A stretch of 64,000 nucleotides of DNA from UBA4427 sp046351135 (GCA_046351135.1 JAXLZA010000015.1:1-64000), one strand, 5' to 3'; counted from the stretch's first letter, positions 17,823-27,764 are shown. Notes: a model not told the origin generated them from the letters alone. Program-made: numbers and translations.

Positions 17823-20800
17823 TCAGGAATCGGTCGGTCGGCGGCCGAAGCGCGCGCGGAATCCCGCGCGCAGACGCTCGGCACCGCCCTGCACCCCGAC
17901 GTAGAAGACGGGGACCATGAGCACGCCGAGGAAGGTCGCCGCGGTCATGCCGAAGACGACGGCGGTGCCGAGCACGTTGCGGGAGCCGGCGCCGGCGCCG
18001 GTGCCGAACGCGAGGGGCAGCGAGCCCAGGATGAACGCGAGCGAGGTCATCAGGATCGGACGCAGCCGCAGCCGCGCGCCCTCGAGCGCGGCGTCGACGA
18101 GGGGCATGCCCCGCTCGTGGGCCTGCTTCGCGAACTCGACGATCAGGATCGCGTTCTTGGCGGCGAGCCCGATCAGCATGACGAGGCCGATCTGGGCGAA
18201 GACGTCGTTGTCCATGCCCCGAAGCCCGAGCCCGACGAAGGCCCCGAACGCGGCGAGCGGGATCGAGAGGATCACGGCGAAGGGCACGACCCAGCTCTCG
18301 TAGAGTCCGGCGAGCACGAGGAACACGAAGCCGAGGGCCATCGCGAAGACGACCGGTGCCGCGCCCTCGGTCTTCTTCTGCTGATAGATCGTCCCGGTCC
18401 ACTCGTAGCCGTAGCCGGGCGGGAGCTCGGCGGCGACCTCTTCCATCGCCTTCACGGCCTCTCCCGAGCTGAACCCGGGCCTCGCCTGTCCGACGATCGT
18501 CGTCGCGCGGAAGACGTTGTAGCGCTCGATGAAGGGCGGGGCCTTCTTCTCGACGACCCGGACCAGCGTCGAGAGCGGCACCATCCCGCCGTCGGCCGAG
18601 CGCACGTAGACCTCGCGGATCGCATCGGGCGTCGTCCGCGCGGCGGCATCGGCCTGGGCGGTGACGCGATAGGTCCGGCCGTAGAGGTTGAAGTCGTTGA
18701 CGTAGGTCCCACCGAAATGCGTCTGCAGGGCGGCGAAGATCTCGGAGATCGGGATCCCGAGGGACTTCGCGTGCTCGCGGTCGAGCTCGAACTCGATCGT
18801 CGGGACGGTCGACTCGAAGAATCCGAAGACCCGGAAGAGCTCGGGCCGCTCGTTGGCGCGGGCGACGAGGTCGCGCATGACGCGCTCGAAGTCCTCGACG
18901 CTGCCGCCCCGGCGATCCTCGAGCACGAACTCGAAGCCGCTCGCGAAGCCGATGCCGGGGACCGGCGAGGGATTGACGACCAGGACCGACGCGTCGGAGA
19001 TCCCGGTGGAGGCCGCCTGCTCGAGCCGATGGATCACGCCGTCGGCGGAGGACTCGGGCCCCTTCCGCTCGCCCCAGGGCGTCAGCGAGATGAAGGCGTG
19101 GCCGGTGTAGGAGCTGTTGGTGCTCGTCATCGCGGAGAGGCCCGCGACGCCGACGTAGGCTTCGACCTCGGGCATCGCCCGCGCGAGCTTGCGCAGGGCG
19201 TCGACGGCGACGTCGGTGCGCTGGACGGACGCGCCCGCCGGCAGGCGGATCACGCCCATGACGTAGCCCTGGTCCTCCGACGGGAGGAAGCCCATCGGCC
19301 GCGTCTCGACCAGCAGCCAGGTCGCCGCGAGGATCGCGAGGAAGCCCGCGACGACGAGCCGGGCGCGGCCGATCGAGCCCCGCACCGCGCGCGTGTAGCC
19401 GTGCGTGGTCCGCTCGAACGCGCGATCGAAGGCGGCGAAGAAGCGGCCCATGCGGCCGTGATAGGCGAGCTCGCGCGGGGGGCGCAGCAGCAGGACGCAG
19501 AGCGCGGGGGTGAACGAGAGCGCGACCCAGGCCGAGATGAGGACGGAGACCGAGAGGGTCAGCGCGAACTGCCGGTAGAACTGGCCCGTCAGCCCGCCCA
19601 GGAACGAGACGGGGACGAAGACCGCCGACAGGACGAGCGCGATCGCGATCACGGGGCTCGAGACCTCCTCCATCGCCGCGATCGTCGCGTCCCGGGGCGA
19701 GAGGTCCTGCTTCGCCATCTTCGTCATGACGGCCTCGACGACGACGATCGCATCGTCGACCACGAGACCGACGGCGAGCACCAGCGCGAAGAGCGTCAGC
19801 GTGTTGATCGAGAAGCCCAGCGCGAGGAAGACCGAGAAGGTCCCGATCAGCGAGACCGGCACCGCCAGCATCGGGATCACCGTCGCCCGGAACGACTCGA
19901 GGAACACGTAGATCACGAGCAGCACGAGCAGCGCCGCGATCGAGAGCGTCAGCGACACCTCGCGGATCGACTCGGCGACGAAGCGCGTCGTGTCGAAGGG
20001 AATCGACCAGCCGATGCCGGGCGGGAACTCCTTCGAGAGCTCCTCCATCGTCGCGATCACCCGCCGCGAGACCTCGAGGGCGTTGGCGTCGGGATGCTGC
20101 GAGATGCCGATCATCGCCACCGGCCGCCCGTCGGAGCGGCTCGAGCGCGCGTAGTCGGTCGCGTCGAGGGAGACGCGGGCGATGTCGCCGACGCGGACGA
20201 GGGCGCCGTCGTCGCCGGTGCGCACGACGACGTCGGCGAACTCCTCGGGGGTCGAGAGGCGGCCGCGGACGTGGACGGTGTACTGGAGCTGCTGGCCGGG
20301 CGGGGCGGGCTCACCGCCGATCGTGCCGGCGGGGGCGACGACGCTCTGCTCCCGGAGCACGGCGATCACGTCCCGCGCGGTGACGCCCAGGCGCGTCATC
20401 TTCTCGGGATCGAGCCAGATGCGCATGCCGTAGTCGCGGGCCCCGAAGATCTCGGCCTGGCCGACGCCGGGGATGCGCGCGAGGGCGTCGAGGACGTGGA
20501 GCGTCGCGTAGTTCGACAGGAAGAGATAGTCGTAGCGCGGGTCGAGCGACTCGACGGTGACCGCCATCAAGACCTGGGGCGAGCGCTTGTAGACGGCGAT
20601 TCCCTGCTCGACGACCTGCTGCGGGAGCGAGCGCTGGGCGACGGAGAGCCGGCCCTGGACGTCGACGGCGGCGAGATCCTGGGAGGTGCCGATGTCGAAG
20701 GTGACGGTCAGGCTGTAGACGCCGTCGTTCGAGCTCTTCGAGCTCATGTAGAGCATGTTGGCGACGCCGTTGACCTGCTCCTCGATCGGCGCCGCGACCG

Positions 20801-20978
20801 ACTGGGCGACGGTCGCCGCGTCGGCGCCGGGGAAGACCGCCCGGACGACGACGGTCGGCGGCGAGATCGACGGGAAGCGCGAGATCGGGAGCTGCCAGAG
20901 CGAGATCGCGCCGGCGATCGTGATCAGCAGCGAGATCACGGTCGCGAGGATCGGCCGATCGATGAAGATGCGGCTCAC
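17823..20978 (-). CDS. RND efflux transporter permease, HAE1 family
   Basis: 1051 residues, the normal length of AcrB-type pumps. It opens with SRIFIDRPILATVISLLITIAG and has the TM4 motif GLVVDDAIVVVEAV, with the proton-relay Asp pair. The second half repeats the layout (GLAAKNAILIVEFAKQ). It forms the inner-membrane trimer that exports hydrophobic compounds with proton antiport. The GTG start at 20978 overlaps the adaptor's stop by four bases (GTGA), so the two are coupled. No outer-membrane TolC-type gene is present in the window, so the channel is supplied from elsewhere. The divergent MarR gene is the obvious regulator. Confidence 0.95.
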   Translation of the reverse strand: MSRIFIDRPILATVISLLITIAGAISLWQLPISRFPSISPPTVVVRAVFPGADAATVAQSVAAPIEEQVNGVANMLYMSSKSSNDGVYSLTVTFDIGTSQDLAAVDVQGRLSVAQRSLPQQVVEQGIAVYKRSPQVLMAVTVESLDPRYDYLFLSNYATLHVLDALARIPGVGQAEIFGARDYGMRIWLDPEKMTRLGVTARDVIAVLREQSVVAPAGTIGGEPAPPGQQLQYTVHVRGRLSTPEEFADVVVRTGDDGALVRVGDIARVSLDATDYARSSRSDGRPVAMIGISQHPDANALEVSRRVIATMEELSKEFPPGIGWSIPFDTTRFVAESIREVSLTLSIAALLVLLVIYVFLESFRATVIPMLAVPVSLIGTFSVFLALGFSINTLTLFALVLAVGLVVDDAIVVVEAVMTKMAKQDLSPRDATIAAMEEVSSPVIAIALVLSAVFVPVSFLGGLTGQFYRQFALTLSVSVLISAWVALSFTPALCVLLLRPPRELAYHGRMGRFFAAFDRAFERTTHGYTRAVRGSIGRARLVVAGFLAILAATWLLVETRPMGFLPSEDQGYVMGVIRLPAGASVQRTDVAVDALRKLARAMPEVEAYVGVAGLSAMTSTNSSYTGHAFISLTPWGERKGPESSADGVIHRLEQAASTGISDASVLVVNPSPVPGIGFASGFEFVLEDRRGGSVEDFERVMRDLVARANERPELFRVFGFFESTVPTIEFELDREHAKSLGIPISEIFAALQTHFGGTYVNDFNLYGRTYRVTAQADAAARTTPDAIREVYVRSADGGMVPLSTLVRVVEKKAPPFIERYNVFRATTIVGQARPGFSSGEAVKAMEEVAAELPPGYGYEWTGTIYQQKKTEGAAPVVFAMALGFVFLVLAGLYESWVVPFAVILSIPLAAFGAFVGLGLRGMDNDVFAQIGLVMLIGLAAKNAILIVEFAKQAHERGMPLVDAALEGARLRLRPILMTSLAFILGSLPLAFGTGAGAGSRNVLGTAVVFGMTAATFLGVLMVPVFYVGVQGGAERLRAGFRARFGRRPTDS

Positions 20979-22270
20979 GACCCGTTCCGCGGAGCGGTCG
21001 CCTCGGCGACCGGCGCCTTGGCGGCGACGTCCTGCGTCCCCGCCGTCGTCGCGACCATCGGCTGCGCGCTCACCGCGAGCCCCGGCCGCAGCTTCTGCGC
21101 CCCGTCGACCACCACGCGCGCCCCGGGCTCGAGCCCGCGCCGCACGATCCACGCGTCGCCGAGGCGCGCCCCGAGCTCGACGTCGCGGGTCTGCGCCTGG
21201 CCCGTCTCGTCGACGACCCAGACGCTGTGGGTCCCCTGGAAGTCCTGCACCGCCCGCACCGGCACGACCAGCGCGTCCGGGATCGACTCGACCGGCACGA
21301 TCACCCGCGCGAACTGATTGGCCCGCAGGAGCCCCTCCGGATTCGGGACCACGAGCCGCATCGGGAGGGTCGCCGTCTTCTCGTCGAGGGCCGAGTCGAC
21401 GAAGTCGAGGCGGCCGGCGTGGGGATAGTCGCTGCCGTCGGCGAGCCGGATCCGGAACTCGCCGGCGCCGCGCTCGAAGTGGGGGCCGAAGTCGCGCTGC
21501 ATCTGGAGCATGCGCTGCTCGCCGATCGCGAAGTCGACGTACATCTCGTCGTTCGCATAGACCCGGGTCAGCAGGGTGTCGTAGGCCTTCACCGCGGCAC
21601 CGATGCGCGTCTCGGCTCGTCCGACGGCGCCGGCGATCGGGGAAGTCACGCGGGTATACGCGAGGTTCAGGCGCGCCGTCTCGACGTTCGCCACCGCCGC
21701 GCGCACCGACGCGCTCGCCGCCTTCTCCTCCGACTCCGCCGCGTCGAGCGCCTGCTCGCTCGCGACGTTCTGCCGGGCGAGGCTCTTCACGCGCGCCAGC
21801 TCGCGCCGCGCCTTCGCGAGCAGCGCCTCCGCCTGCGCCCGCTCCGCCTCGGCCCGCGAGAGGGCAGCGTGGAAGGGCGCCGGATCGATCTGGAAGAGCA
21901 GCGCCCCCGCCTCGACCCGCTGGCCCTCGACCGCGGCCTGCTTCTCCAGCAGCCCGTCGATCTGGGGGCGCACCTCGACCGCGTTCGAAGCGGCGATGCG
22001 CGCGACGTACTCCTCGCTCGAGACCGCCGGCCGCGGCGCGACCTCGAGCACCGTCACGCTCGGCGGCGGAGGCGCCGGCGCCTCCCCCGGCGAGCATGCG
22101 AGCCAGGCCGGAGCGAGCACGATTCCCGCGAGCCCGGCGAGCCCCGCGCGCACGAACGCGGGCCGGCGATCCGCGACCCGGGACGCACCGGCGCCCCGCG
22201 CCCGGGACCCGCGAGAAAGCGATCCGAGCGCCCCGAGACGAGGGCGATGGAAGAGGAAGGACGAAGCCAC
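20975..22270 (-). CDS. RND efflux periplasmic adaptor (membrane fusion protein)
   Basis: 431 residues. A long basic N-terminus leads to a hydrophobic segment ending in WLACSPGE, a lipobox, so it is probably a lipoprotein tethered to the inner membrane. The barrel-sandwich (EVRPQIDGLLEKQAAVEGQRVEAG), the alpha-helical hairpin (residues ~110-190) and the beta-barrel (DALVVPVRAVQDFQG) are all visible. It bridges the permease to an outer-membrane channel. The most 5' start is GTG 22270, which gives an unusually long n-region; the true start may be some codons in. Its promoter must overlap the twin palindromes at 22281-22305. Confidence 0.9.
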   Translation of the reverse strand: MASSFLFHRPRLGALGSLSRGSRARGAGASRVADRRPAFVRAGLAGLAGIVLAPAWLACSPGEAPAPPPPSVTVLEVAPRPAVSSEEYVARIAASNAVEVRPQIDGLLEKQAAVEGQRVEAGALLFQIDPAPFHAALSRAEAERAQAEALLAKARRELARVKSLARQNVASEQALDAAESEEKAASASVRAAVANVETARLNLAYTRVTSPIAGAVGRAETRIGAAVKAYDTLLTRVYANDEMYVDFAIGEQRMLQMQRDFGPHFERGAGEFRIRLADGSDYPHAGRLDFVDSALDEKTATLPMRLVVPNPEGLLRANQFARVIVPVESIPDALVVPVRAVQDFQGTHSVWVVDETGQAQTRDVELGARLGDAWIVRRGLEPGARVVVDGAQKLRPGLAVSAQPMVATTAGTQDVAAKAPVAEATAPRNGS

Positions 22271-22280
22271 GCCCGAACGA

Positions 22281-22305
22281 TAGCCGGCTAGCGATTAGCC
22301 GGCTA
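22281..22305. promoter_or_regulatory. Twin palindromic operator between marR-like and RND genes
   Basis: Two perfect copies of the 10-bp palindrome TAGCCGGCTA lie at 22281-22290 and 22296-22305, separated by GCGAT, so their centres are 15 bp apart. They fill most of the 45-bp space between the divergent GTG at 22270 and ATG at 22316. This is the expected layout for a MarR dimer that represses both its own gene and the efflux operon. Binding is inferred from position and symmetry. Confidence 0.75.
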
Positions 22306-22315
22306 GCCTTCCACC

Positions 22316-22900
22316 ATGAACCCCGATCAGCAGTTCGGCAAGCTGCTCAAGCGCGTCTACCACCTCTGGCATCAGGTCATCAACGAGCGCCTGCGCGAGA
22401 GCGACGTGTCGCACTCGCAGTGGCGGGTCGTGCTCGAGGTCTCGCGGAGTGCTTCGCCGATGACGCAGGCCGCGCTGGCGGCGGAGCTCGGGGTCGAGTC
22501 GCCGACGATGGTGCGCCTGCTCGATCGGCTGGCGGAGAAGGGCTGGATCGCCCGCGAGCCCTGCCCCGACGATCGCCGCGCGCGCTACGTGCGGCTGACG
22601 CCGCGGGCGCAGCGCCTGGCCGAGGAGCTCGAGATCGTCGTCGGCGACGTGCGCCGCGAGCTGCTCCAGGATCTGCGCGTCGCCGAGCTCGCCGCGTCGA
22701 TCGATGCGCTCGAGAAGGTCGAGCAGCGGGCGCGGGAGGCCATCGACGGGAGCCGTGAGCGGTCCTCGACGGAACCGGCCCCGGGCGCAGGACGCAACGG
22801 TGCTGCGCGATCGGTCGACCCGCGCACGCCGCGCCCACGATCCGCGGGCGCGAAGCGCAAGCCGAGACGGCCGGCGGCGGGCTCGCGGCCGGCGCTCTGA
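22316..22900 (+). CDS. MarR-family transcriptional regulator
   Basis: 194 residues. The winged helix occupies residues ~30-140: LRESDVSHSQWRVVLEVS, then TQAALAAELGVESPTMVRLLDRLAEKGWI (recognition helix) and DDRRARYVRLTPRAQRL (wing). The last ~50 residues form a basic, Ser/Arg/Pro-rich tail not usual for MarR and of unknown use. It is divergent from the RND pump operon across twin palindromes, so it most likely senses a pump substrate and derepresses both units. The start lies only ten bases from the second palindrome and shows no Shine-Dalgarno, so the mRNA may be leaderless or weakly translated. Confidence 0.92.
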   Translation: MNPDQQFGKLLKRVYHLWHQVINERLRESDVSHSQWRVVLEVSRSASPMTQAALAAELGVESPTMVRLLDRLAEKGWIAREPCPDDRRARYVRLTPRAQRLAEELEIVVGDVRRELLQDLRVAELAASIDALEKVEQRAREAIDGSRERSSTEPAPGAGRNGAARSVDPRTPRPRSAGAKRKPRRPAAGSRPAL

Positions 22901-22934
22901 AGCGCGCCCCGCGCGCCGCGCGAAGGCATCCCCT

Positions 22935-23810
22935 TCATTTCTCCGCCTCGAGCGCCCGGCGTGCCCGGACGAGCTCCTGCCTTCGCTCGCCCTCGACGCG
23001 CGGAAAATCGAGCTCGAGCTCCTCGAGCCCGGCGACCACGGCCTCGGCGACGATCATTCGAGTGAACCACTTCTTGTCGGCCGGAACGACGTACCAGGGA
23101 GCATGGTCCGTGCTGCTCCCCGCGATGCTCTTCGACCAGCGGTGTTGGTACTCGTCCCAGCGAGCCCGCTCGGCGACATCGCCCTCGTTGAACTTCCAGT
23201 TCTTGTCGGGCTCGTCGATCCGCTCGAGAAAGCGGCGCTTCTGCTCGTCCTTGGAGACGTGGAGGAAGAACTTCCGGACGAACACGCCGTTGCGAACCAG
23301 GTATCGCTCGAAGCGAACGACGTCTTCCAGCCGGTCGTCCCAGATCCCCGGCCCCGCGCAGCGCGGCGGCAGGCGCTGGCGCTCGAGGAACTCGGGATGG
23401 ATACGGACGGTGACCAGCTCTTCGTAGTAGGACCGGTTGAAGATGCCGATCCGCCCGCGCTCCGGCAGCGAGCGCACCGCGCGCCAGAGAAAGTCGTGGT
23501 CGAGCTCCTCGTTCGAGGGCGCCTTGAAGGCGGAGACCTGACAGCTCGCGGGATCGACGCTCGCGAAGACCTGCCGGATCGTGCCGTCCTTGCCCGACGC
23601 ATCCATGCCCTGGAAGATCAGCAGCACCGCCCAGCGATCCTGGGCCGAGAGGCGCTTCTGGAGCTCGGCCAGCCGCTCGATCGATCGGGAGAGGCGTTCC
23701 TGGGCGATCTCCCTCTCGAGACCGACGGTGTCCCGCGGATCGACCGACGCGAGCTCGAAGCGACCGTCGGACGCGACCCGGAAACGCTCGAACGACACCC
23801 GGTGATCCAT
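22935..23810 (-). CDS. Polyphosphate kinase 2 family phosphotransferase
   Basis: 291 residues, the typical size of single-domain PPK2. Walker A is G68-MDAS-GK74 within FQGMDASGKDGTI; Walker B/lid is in IGIFNRSYYEELVTVRIHPE; the DEPDKNWKFNEGD and WYVVPADKKWFTRMIV segments are also family hallmarks. These enzymes make NTP or NDP from polyphosphate and nucleotides in the cytoplasm, though some run the reverse. Class (AMP- or ADP-directed) cannot be settled by eye. It is followed on the same strand by the CYTH-CHAD gene (61-bp gap). The long gene opposite (marR-like) converges on it. Confidence 0.9.
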   Translation of the reverse strand: MDHRVSFERFRVASDGRFELASVDPRDTVGLEREIAQERLSRSIERLAELQKRLSAQDRWAVLLIFQGMDASGKDGTIRQVFASVDPASCQVSAFKAPSNEELDHDFLWRAVRSLPERGRIGIFNRSYYEELVTVRIHPEFLERQRLPPRCAGPGIWDDRLEDVVRFERYLVRNGVFVRKFFLHVSKDEQKRRFLERIDEPDKNWKFNEGDVAERARWDEYQHRWSKSIAGSSTDHAPWYVVPADKKWFTRMIVAEAVVAGLEELELDFPRVEGERRQELVRARRALEAEK

Positions 23811-23871
23811 GGTGAGGCGAGGCTACCCGCTCGCAGCGGGCCTTCGCCACACGAGGGCGAAGGTCCCGTCT

Positions 23872-25431
23872 CTACGCCGACTCCCAGAACGGCCGCACCG
23901 CCTCGAAGCGCGCCCACTGCTTCGCGAGCTTGCGGGGGACCTTCTCCAGGGCCCGCGCAGACCAGCCTTCCACGAATCCCGCACCGCGCGCGAGGTCCGG
24001 AAGCGTCTCGACGGATGCCCGATCGAGGACGTGCTGCAGCAGCTGCCGTCCGGTCTCGGCGTCGTTCTGGAGCCCGAGCCCGTCCTGCAGCGCCTCGAGC
24101 CGGCGCAGGAAGCGCTTCGCGTCCTTCGGATCGAAGAGGCTGCGGAAGAACTCGCTGGCATAGCGCAGCTTCTTGAGCGTGATCCGAAGCGCGTGGCGGT
24201 CGACGGCCGAGCCTTCGAGGGCGGCCGGCACCTGCTTGCGGACCTTGCGCAGCAGACGGGTCAGCGCCGACTCCGCGAAGCGGTCCGCCGGGCGCGCGAG
24301 GGCGACCGAGGGATCGCCGCTCCCGAGGTCCTGCTCTTCGAGCGTCGCGATCCAGTGGCCGAGCTCGAGCAGCAGGCGCGCGGTGCGGGGAGAGAGCAGG
24401 CCTTCGCGGAGGGCCCGGCGCCGTTCTTCCCGGAGCGCGATGGCCCCGGCCCGGAGCCCTTCGAGCCCGGGGTCCTCGCCGAGGCGAGCGAGATGGGGCG
24501 CGAGCGTCTGATCGAGGAAGACGTCGAGATCGCGGACCTCTCCGAGCAGCGCGCCGAGCCCCCGGAGCGGACCGCGCAGGCGACCGAGCCGGACCGAAGG
24601 GACGCCGCGCCGGACGAGCGAGACGAGCGATCGCATCCGTCTGACGCCGACCCGCATCTGGTGAACGCCCTCCGGATCGGCGCCCTCGAGGGCGACCTCG
24701 ACGTTGTCCCCGATCTGCGCGAGACACGAGCGCGCGATCGGGACGATCGCCTGCTTGAGCGTCGCATCGGGCGCGAGCAGCACGGGCCGTGCGCGGGCGG
24801 CCGACGGGCGGAGGCCGGTGTGCAGGGCATGCCCCCGCTCGGACTTCGACCGGGTCCCCGGCCTCAAGGCGACCTCGTCGCAGAGAGCGAGGGCGACCTC
24901 GAAGAGGTGGGACATCGGACCGCTGCGCAGCTCGAGCTCGACCTCGCAGATCGGCTCGCTCGCGAAGCCCGAGCGGATCTCGCCCTCGTCGAGATCGAGG
25001 CTCCACTCCGCGACGTCGTCGCGCAGGACCCGATGGGTCCGCCGCATCACCGTCTCGAAGACGGGCTCGAGCGGACGGCCGTCGAGCACCTCGAGGAGCC
25101 GCGCCCGCACCGCCTCCTCGGCGACCGCCCCGAGATCCGGCCGCTCCCCTGGGACCTCGACCTCGTGCTCGCTGCGCGCGAAGAGTCCCGCTGCCCCCGC
25201 GTCCTCCTCGAGCTTGACGGTCTGCCACTGACGATCGGCGGCTCTTCGCAGTCTCAGGGAGATCCCGTGCGCGGCGAGCGAGAATTCCCGGTCGTCGAAG
25301 TAGACGGTGCGCAGCTCGCGCACCTCCTCGGGTCCGATCGCGGCGGCCGCCAGGATCGGGCTCGCGAGCAGGCGCGCGACCTCGCCCGGATCGATCGCGA
25401 GCTTCAGCTCGACCTCACGATTCGGTTGCAA
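23872..25431 (-). CDS. CYTH and CHAD domain protein (triphosphatase/polyphosphate-binding)
   Basis: 519 residues. The N-terminal CYTH tunnel domain (~1-200) starts with the catalytic E6-x-E8-x-K10 motif, and FLA-like RLRRAADRQWQTVK and CEVELEL strands follow. CYTH proteins hydrolyse inorganic triphosphate. The C-terminal CHAD domain (~215-510) is helical with conserved His/Lys/Arg (VHQMRVGVRRMRS, HALRITLKKLRYASEFF) and binds polyphosphate. The start is TTG 25431, supported by GGAGG seven bases upstream. It is divergent from ppk1 across ~195 bp. The location fits a polyphosphate-turnover or granule-associated role. Confidence 0.9.
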   Translation of the reverse strand: MQPNREVELKLAIDPGEVARLLASPILAAAAIGPEEVRELRTVYFDDREFSLAAHGISLRLRRAADRQWQTVKLEEDAGAAGLFARSEHEVEVPGERPDLGAVAEEAVRARLLEVLDGRPLEPVFETVMRRTHRVLRDDVAEWSLDLDEGEIRSGFASEPICEVELELRSGPMSHLFEVALALCDEVALRPGTRSKSERGHALHTGLRPSAARARPVLLAPDATLKQAIVPIARSCLAQIGDNVEVALEGADPEGVHQMRVGVRRMRSLVSLVRRGVPSVRLGRLRGPLRGLGALLGEVRDLDVFLDQTLAPHLARLGEDPGLEGLRAGAIALREERRRALREGLLSPRTARLLLELGHWIATLEEQDLGSGDPSVALARPADRFAESALTRLLRKVRKQVPAALEGSAVDRHALRITLKKLRYASEFFRSLFDPKDAKRFLRRLEALQDGLGLQNDAETGRQLLQHVLDRASVETLPDLARGAGFVEGWSARALEKVPRKLAKQWARFEAVRPFWESA

Positions 25432-25625
25432 CGCGGCGCCTCCGTGGGCTCCCTCGAGGATCGCGCGGACGTGGGACCGGGGAGCGGCTCGATGCCATCG
25501 ATGCTAGCGCTGGCTCGATTGCACCTCGGCTTCGGGGAGGAGTTCGCGAAGTCGTCGCGGTATCGTCACCGTTCGAGGTGTCGCGCAGGTTAGTCTGTGG
25601 CGATCCCGTAAGAGCAAGGATGCCC

Positions 25626-27764
25626 ATGGTCGACGGCTCCGAGATCCGTTCGAGCGAGGCGAGCTACCTCAATCGGGAGCTGTCGCAGATCGATTTCATC
25701 TCGCGGGTGATCTCGATCGCCGAGGATCCGGGCATCCCGCTCCTCGAACGCATCAAATTCCTCGCCATTTCGGCGCAGAACCTCGACCATTTCTTCCAGG
25801 TGCGCGTCAGCGGACTCAAGACCCAGGTCGAGTCGCAGGTCGTGACGCGCTCTCCGGACGGGCTCGGCCCTGGCGAGCAGCTCGACGCGATCCGCCCGCG
25901 GGTCGTCGACCTGACGCGGCGGCAGGCCCAGCTGCTCGAGAAGGACCTGCTTCCGGCTCTCGCCCAGGCGGGCGTCGTCGTCCACGCCTGGGACGAGCTC
26001 GACCGCGCGACCCGGAGCGCGCTGTCGCGCCGCTTCGAGGAGCAGATCTTCGCCGTCCTGACGCCGCTCGCCGTCGATCCGGCCCACCCTTTTCCGTTCA
26101 TCTCGAACCTCTCGCTGAACCTGGCGCTGATGGTCTGCGACCGCGAGACGGGCGTGCAGCGCTTCGCCCGCGTCAAGATCCCGCCGCTGCTGCCGCGCTT
26201 CCTGCCCTGCGGCGAGCCGGGGGCGTACGTCCCGGTCGAGCAGGTCGTCGCGGCGCACACCGACGTGCTCTTTCCCGGCAGCGACATCCTCTCGTGTCAT
26301 GCGTTCCGCGTGACGCGGGACGCCGATCTCGCGATCGAGGAGAGCGACGCGGACGACCTGCTGCTCGCCGTCGTCTCCGCGCTCCAGCGCCGGCTGCGGA
26401 CGAATGCGGCGGTCCGGCTGGAGATCCAGAGCGGGATGCCGGATGCGGTACGCAGCCTGCTCGAGCGCGAGCTCGAGCTCGAGGCGAGCGACCTGCACAC
26501 CTCGACGACGCTCCTCGATCTCGGCGCGCTCTGGGCGATCCATGGCATCGATCGACCGGATCTCAAGCACCCGCCCTTCACGCCCGTCACACCGTCCTCG
26601 CTCCGGACCGAGGACGGCCGCGCCTGCGACTTCTTCGAGCGTCTGCGGGACGGCGACGTCCTGGTCCACCATCCCTACGAGTCCTTCTCGACCTCGGTCG
26701 AGACCTTCCTCGCCCAGGCGGCGGCCGACCCGGCCGTGCTCGCGATCAAGCACACCCTCTATCGCACCTCGAAGCTCGGCAGCGCGAGCGTCGGCGCGCT
26801 CATGCAGGCGGCGGCCGCCGGCAAGGAGGTCGTCACCCTGATCGAGCTGACGGCGCGCTTCGACGAGGAGACGAACGTCGCCCTCGCGCGGGCCCTCGAG
26901 CAGGCGGGCGTCCACGTCGTCTACGGCATGGTCGGCCTCAAGGCCCACGGCAAGACGACCCTCGTCGTCCGACGCGAAGGCGACGCGATCCGCCGCTACG
27001 GCCACATCGGGACCGGCAACTACAACGCCGAGACCGCCCGCAGCTACGAGGACCTGGGCCTCTTCACCGCCGACCCCGCGATCTGCGCCGATCTCGGCGA
27101 GATCTTCAACTACCTCACCGCCTACAGCAATCAGCAGCGCTTCCGAAAGCTCTGGGTCGCGCCGCGGACGCTCCGAACGCGTCTGCTCGAGCTGATCCAG
27201 CGTGAGGCGGACAGCCCGGACGGGCGCATCGTCATCAAGGCCAACGCCCTCGCCGATCCCGGGCTCATCGACGCCCTCTACGTCGCCTCGCAGGCGGGGG
27301 TGGAGATCGACCTGATCATCCGGGGGGTCTGCGCGCTGCGGCCCGGAGTGCCCGGGCTCTCGGAGCGGATCCGGGTCCGCTCGGTCATCGGACGCTTCCT
27401 CGAGCACTCGCGCATCTTCCGGTTCGGGAGCGACGCGCGCGGGGCGGTGTACGCGATCGGCTCGGCGGACCTGATGGCGCGCAATCTCGATCGACGCGTC
27501 GAGGTCGTGACGCCCGTCGACGACGCCCAGCTGACCGCACGCCTGGGCGACGTGCTCGATGCGCTGCTCGCGGACGACGTGCTGGCGTGGGAGCTCGATG
27601 CGGCCGGGCGCTGGACGCGGGTCGTCCGCCGGACCGGAGTCAACGCCCAGGCCGTGCTCCAGGGACTCGCGGTGAAGCGCTCCGAGCGATCGGTGGCCCC
27701 GAGCGCGGTCGAACCGACGGATTCCGCGCTCCATTTCGTACCCGGGCCCGAGATCCCGAGGTAA
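25626..27764 (+). CDS. ppk1: Polyphosphate kinase 1
   Basis: 712 residues, with the four-domain PPK1 layout. It opens with YLNRELSQIDFISRV. The phosphorylated histidine is His460 in RRYGHIGTGNYNAETARSYED. The family motif VHHPYESFSTSVETFL is at ~347, and a second conserved His appears in RFLEHSRIFRFG. The usual LVELKARFDE reads LIELTARFDEE, a Lys-to-Thr change next to the active site. PPK1 reversibly makes long-chain polyphosphate from ATP, often at the membrane. ATG 25626 has AAGGA seven bases upstream; ATG 25620 is in frame. Ppx follows 115 bp downstream, so synthesis and hydrolysis are probably balanced within one unit. Confidence 0.95.
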   Translation: MVDGSEIRSSEASYLNRELSQIDFISRVISIAEDPGIPLLERIKFLAISAQNLDHFFQVRVSGLKTQVESQVVTRSPDGLGPGEQLDAIRPRVVDLTRRQAQLLEKDLLPALAQAGVVVHAWDELDRATRSALSRRFEEQIFAVLTPLAVDPAHPFPFISNLSLNLALMVCDRETGVQRFARVKIPPLLPRFLPCGEPGAYVPVEQVVAAHTDVLFPGSDILSCHAFRVTRDADLAIEESDADDLLLAVVSALQRRLRTNAAVRLEIQSGMPDAVRSLLERELELEASDLHTSTTLLDLGALWAIHGIDRPDLKHPPFTPVTPSSLRTEDGRACDFFERLRDGDVLVHHPYESFSTSVETFLAQAAADPAVLAIKHTLYRTSKLGSASVGALMQAAAAGKEVVTLIELTARFDEETNVALARALEQAGVHVVYGMVGLKAHGKTTLVVRREGDAIRRYGHIGTGNYNAETARSYEDLGLFTADPAICADLGEIFNYLTAYSNQQRFRKLWVAPRTLRTRLLELIQREADSPDGRIVIKANALADPGLIDALYVASQAGVEIDLIIRGVCALRPGVPGLSERIRVRSVIGRFLEHSRIFRFGSDARGAVYAIGSADLMARNLDRRVEVVTPVDDAQLTARLGDVLDALLADDVLAWELDAAGRWTRVVRRTGVNAQAVLQGLAVKRSERSVAPSAVEPTDSALHFVPGPEIPR

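Noticed and set aside
17574..21317. Plus-strand open frame of ~1250 codons opposite the RND permease
   Set aside because: Shadow of the RND permease gene; low-complexity charged translation and no ribosome-binding site.
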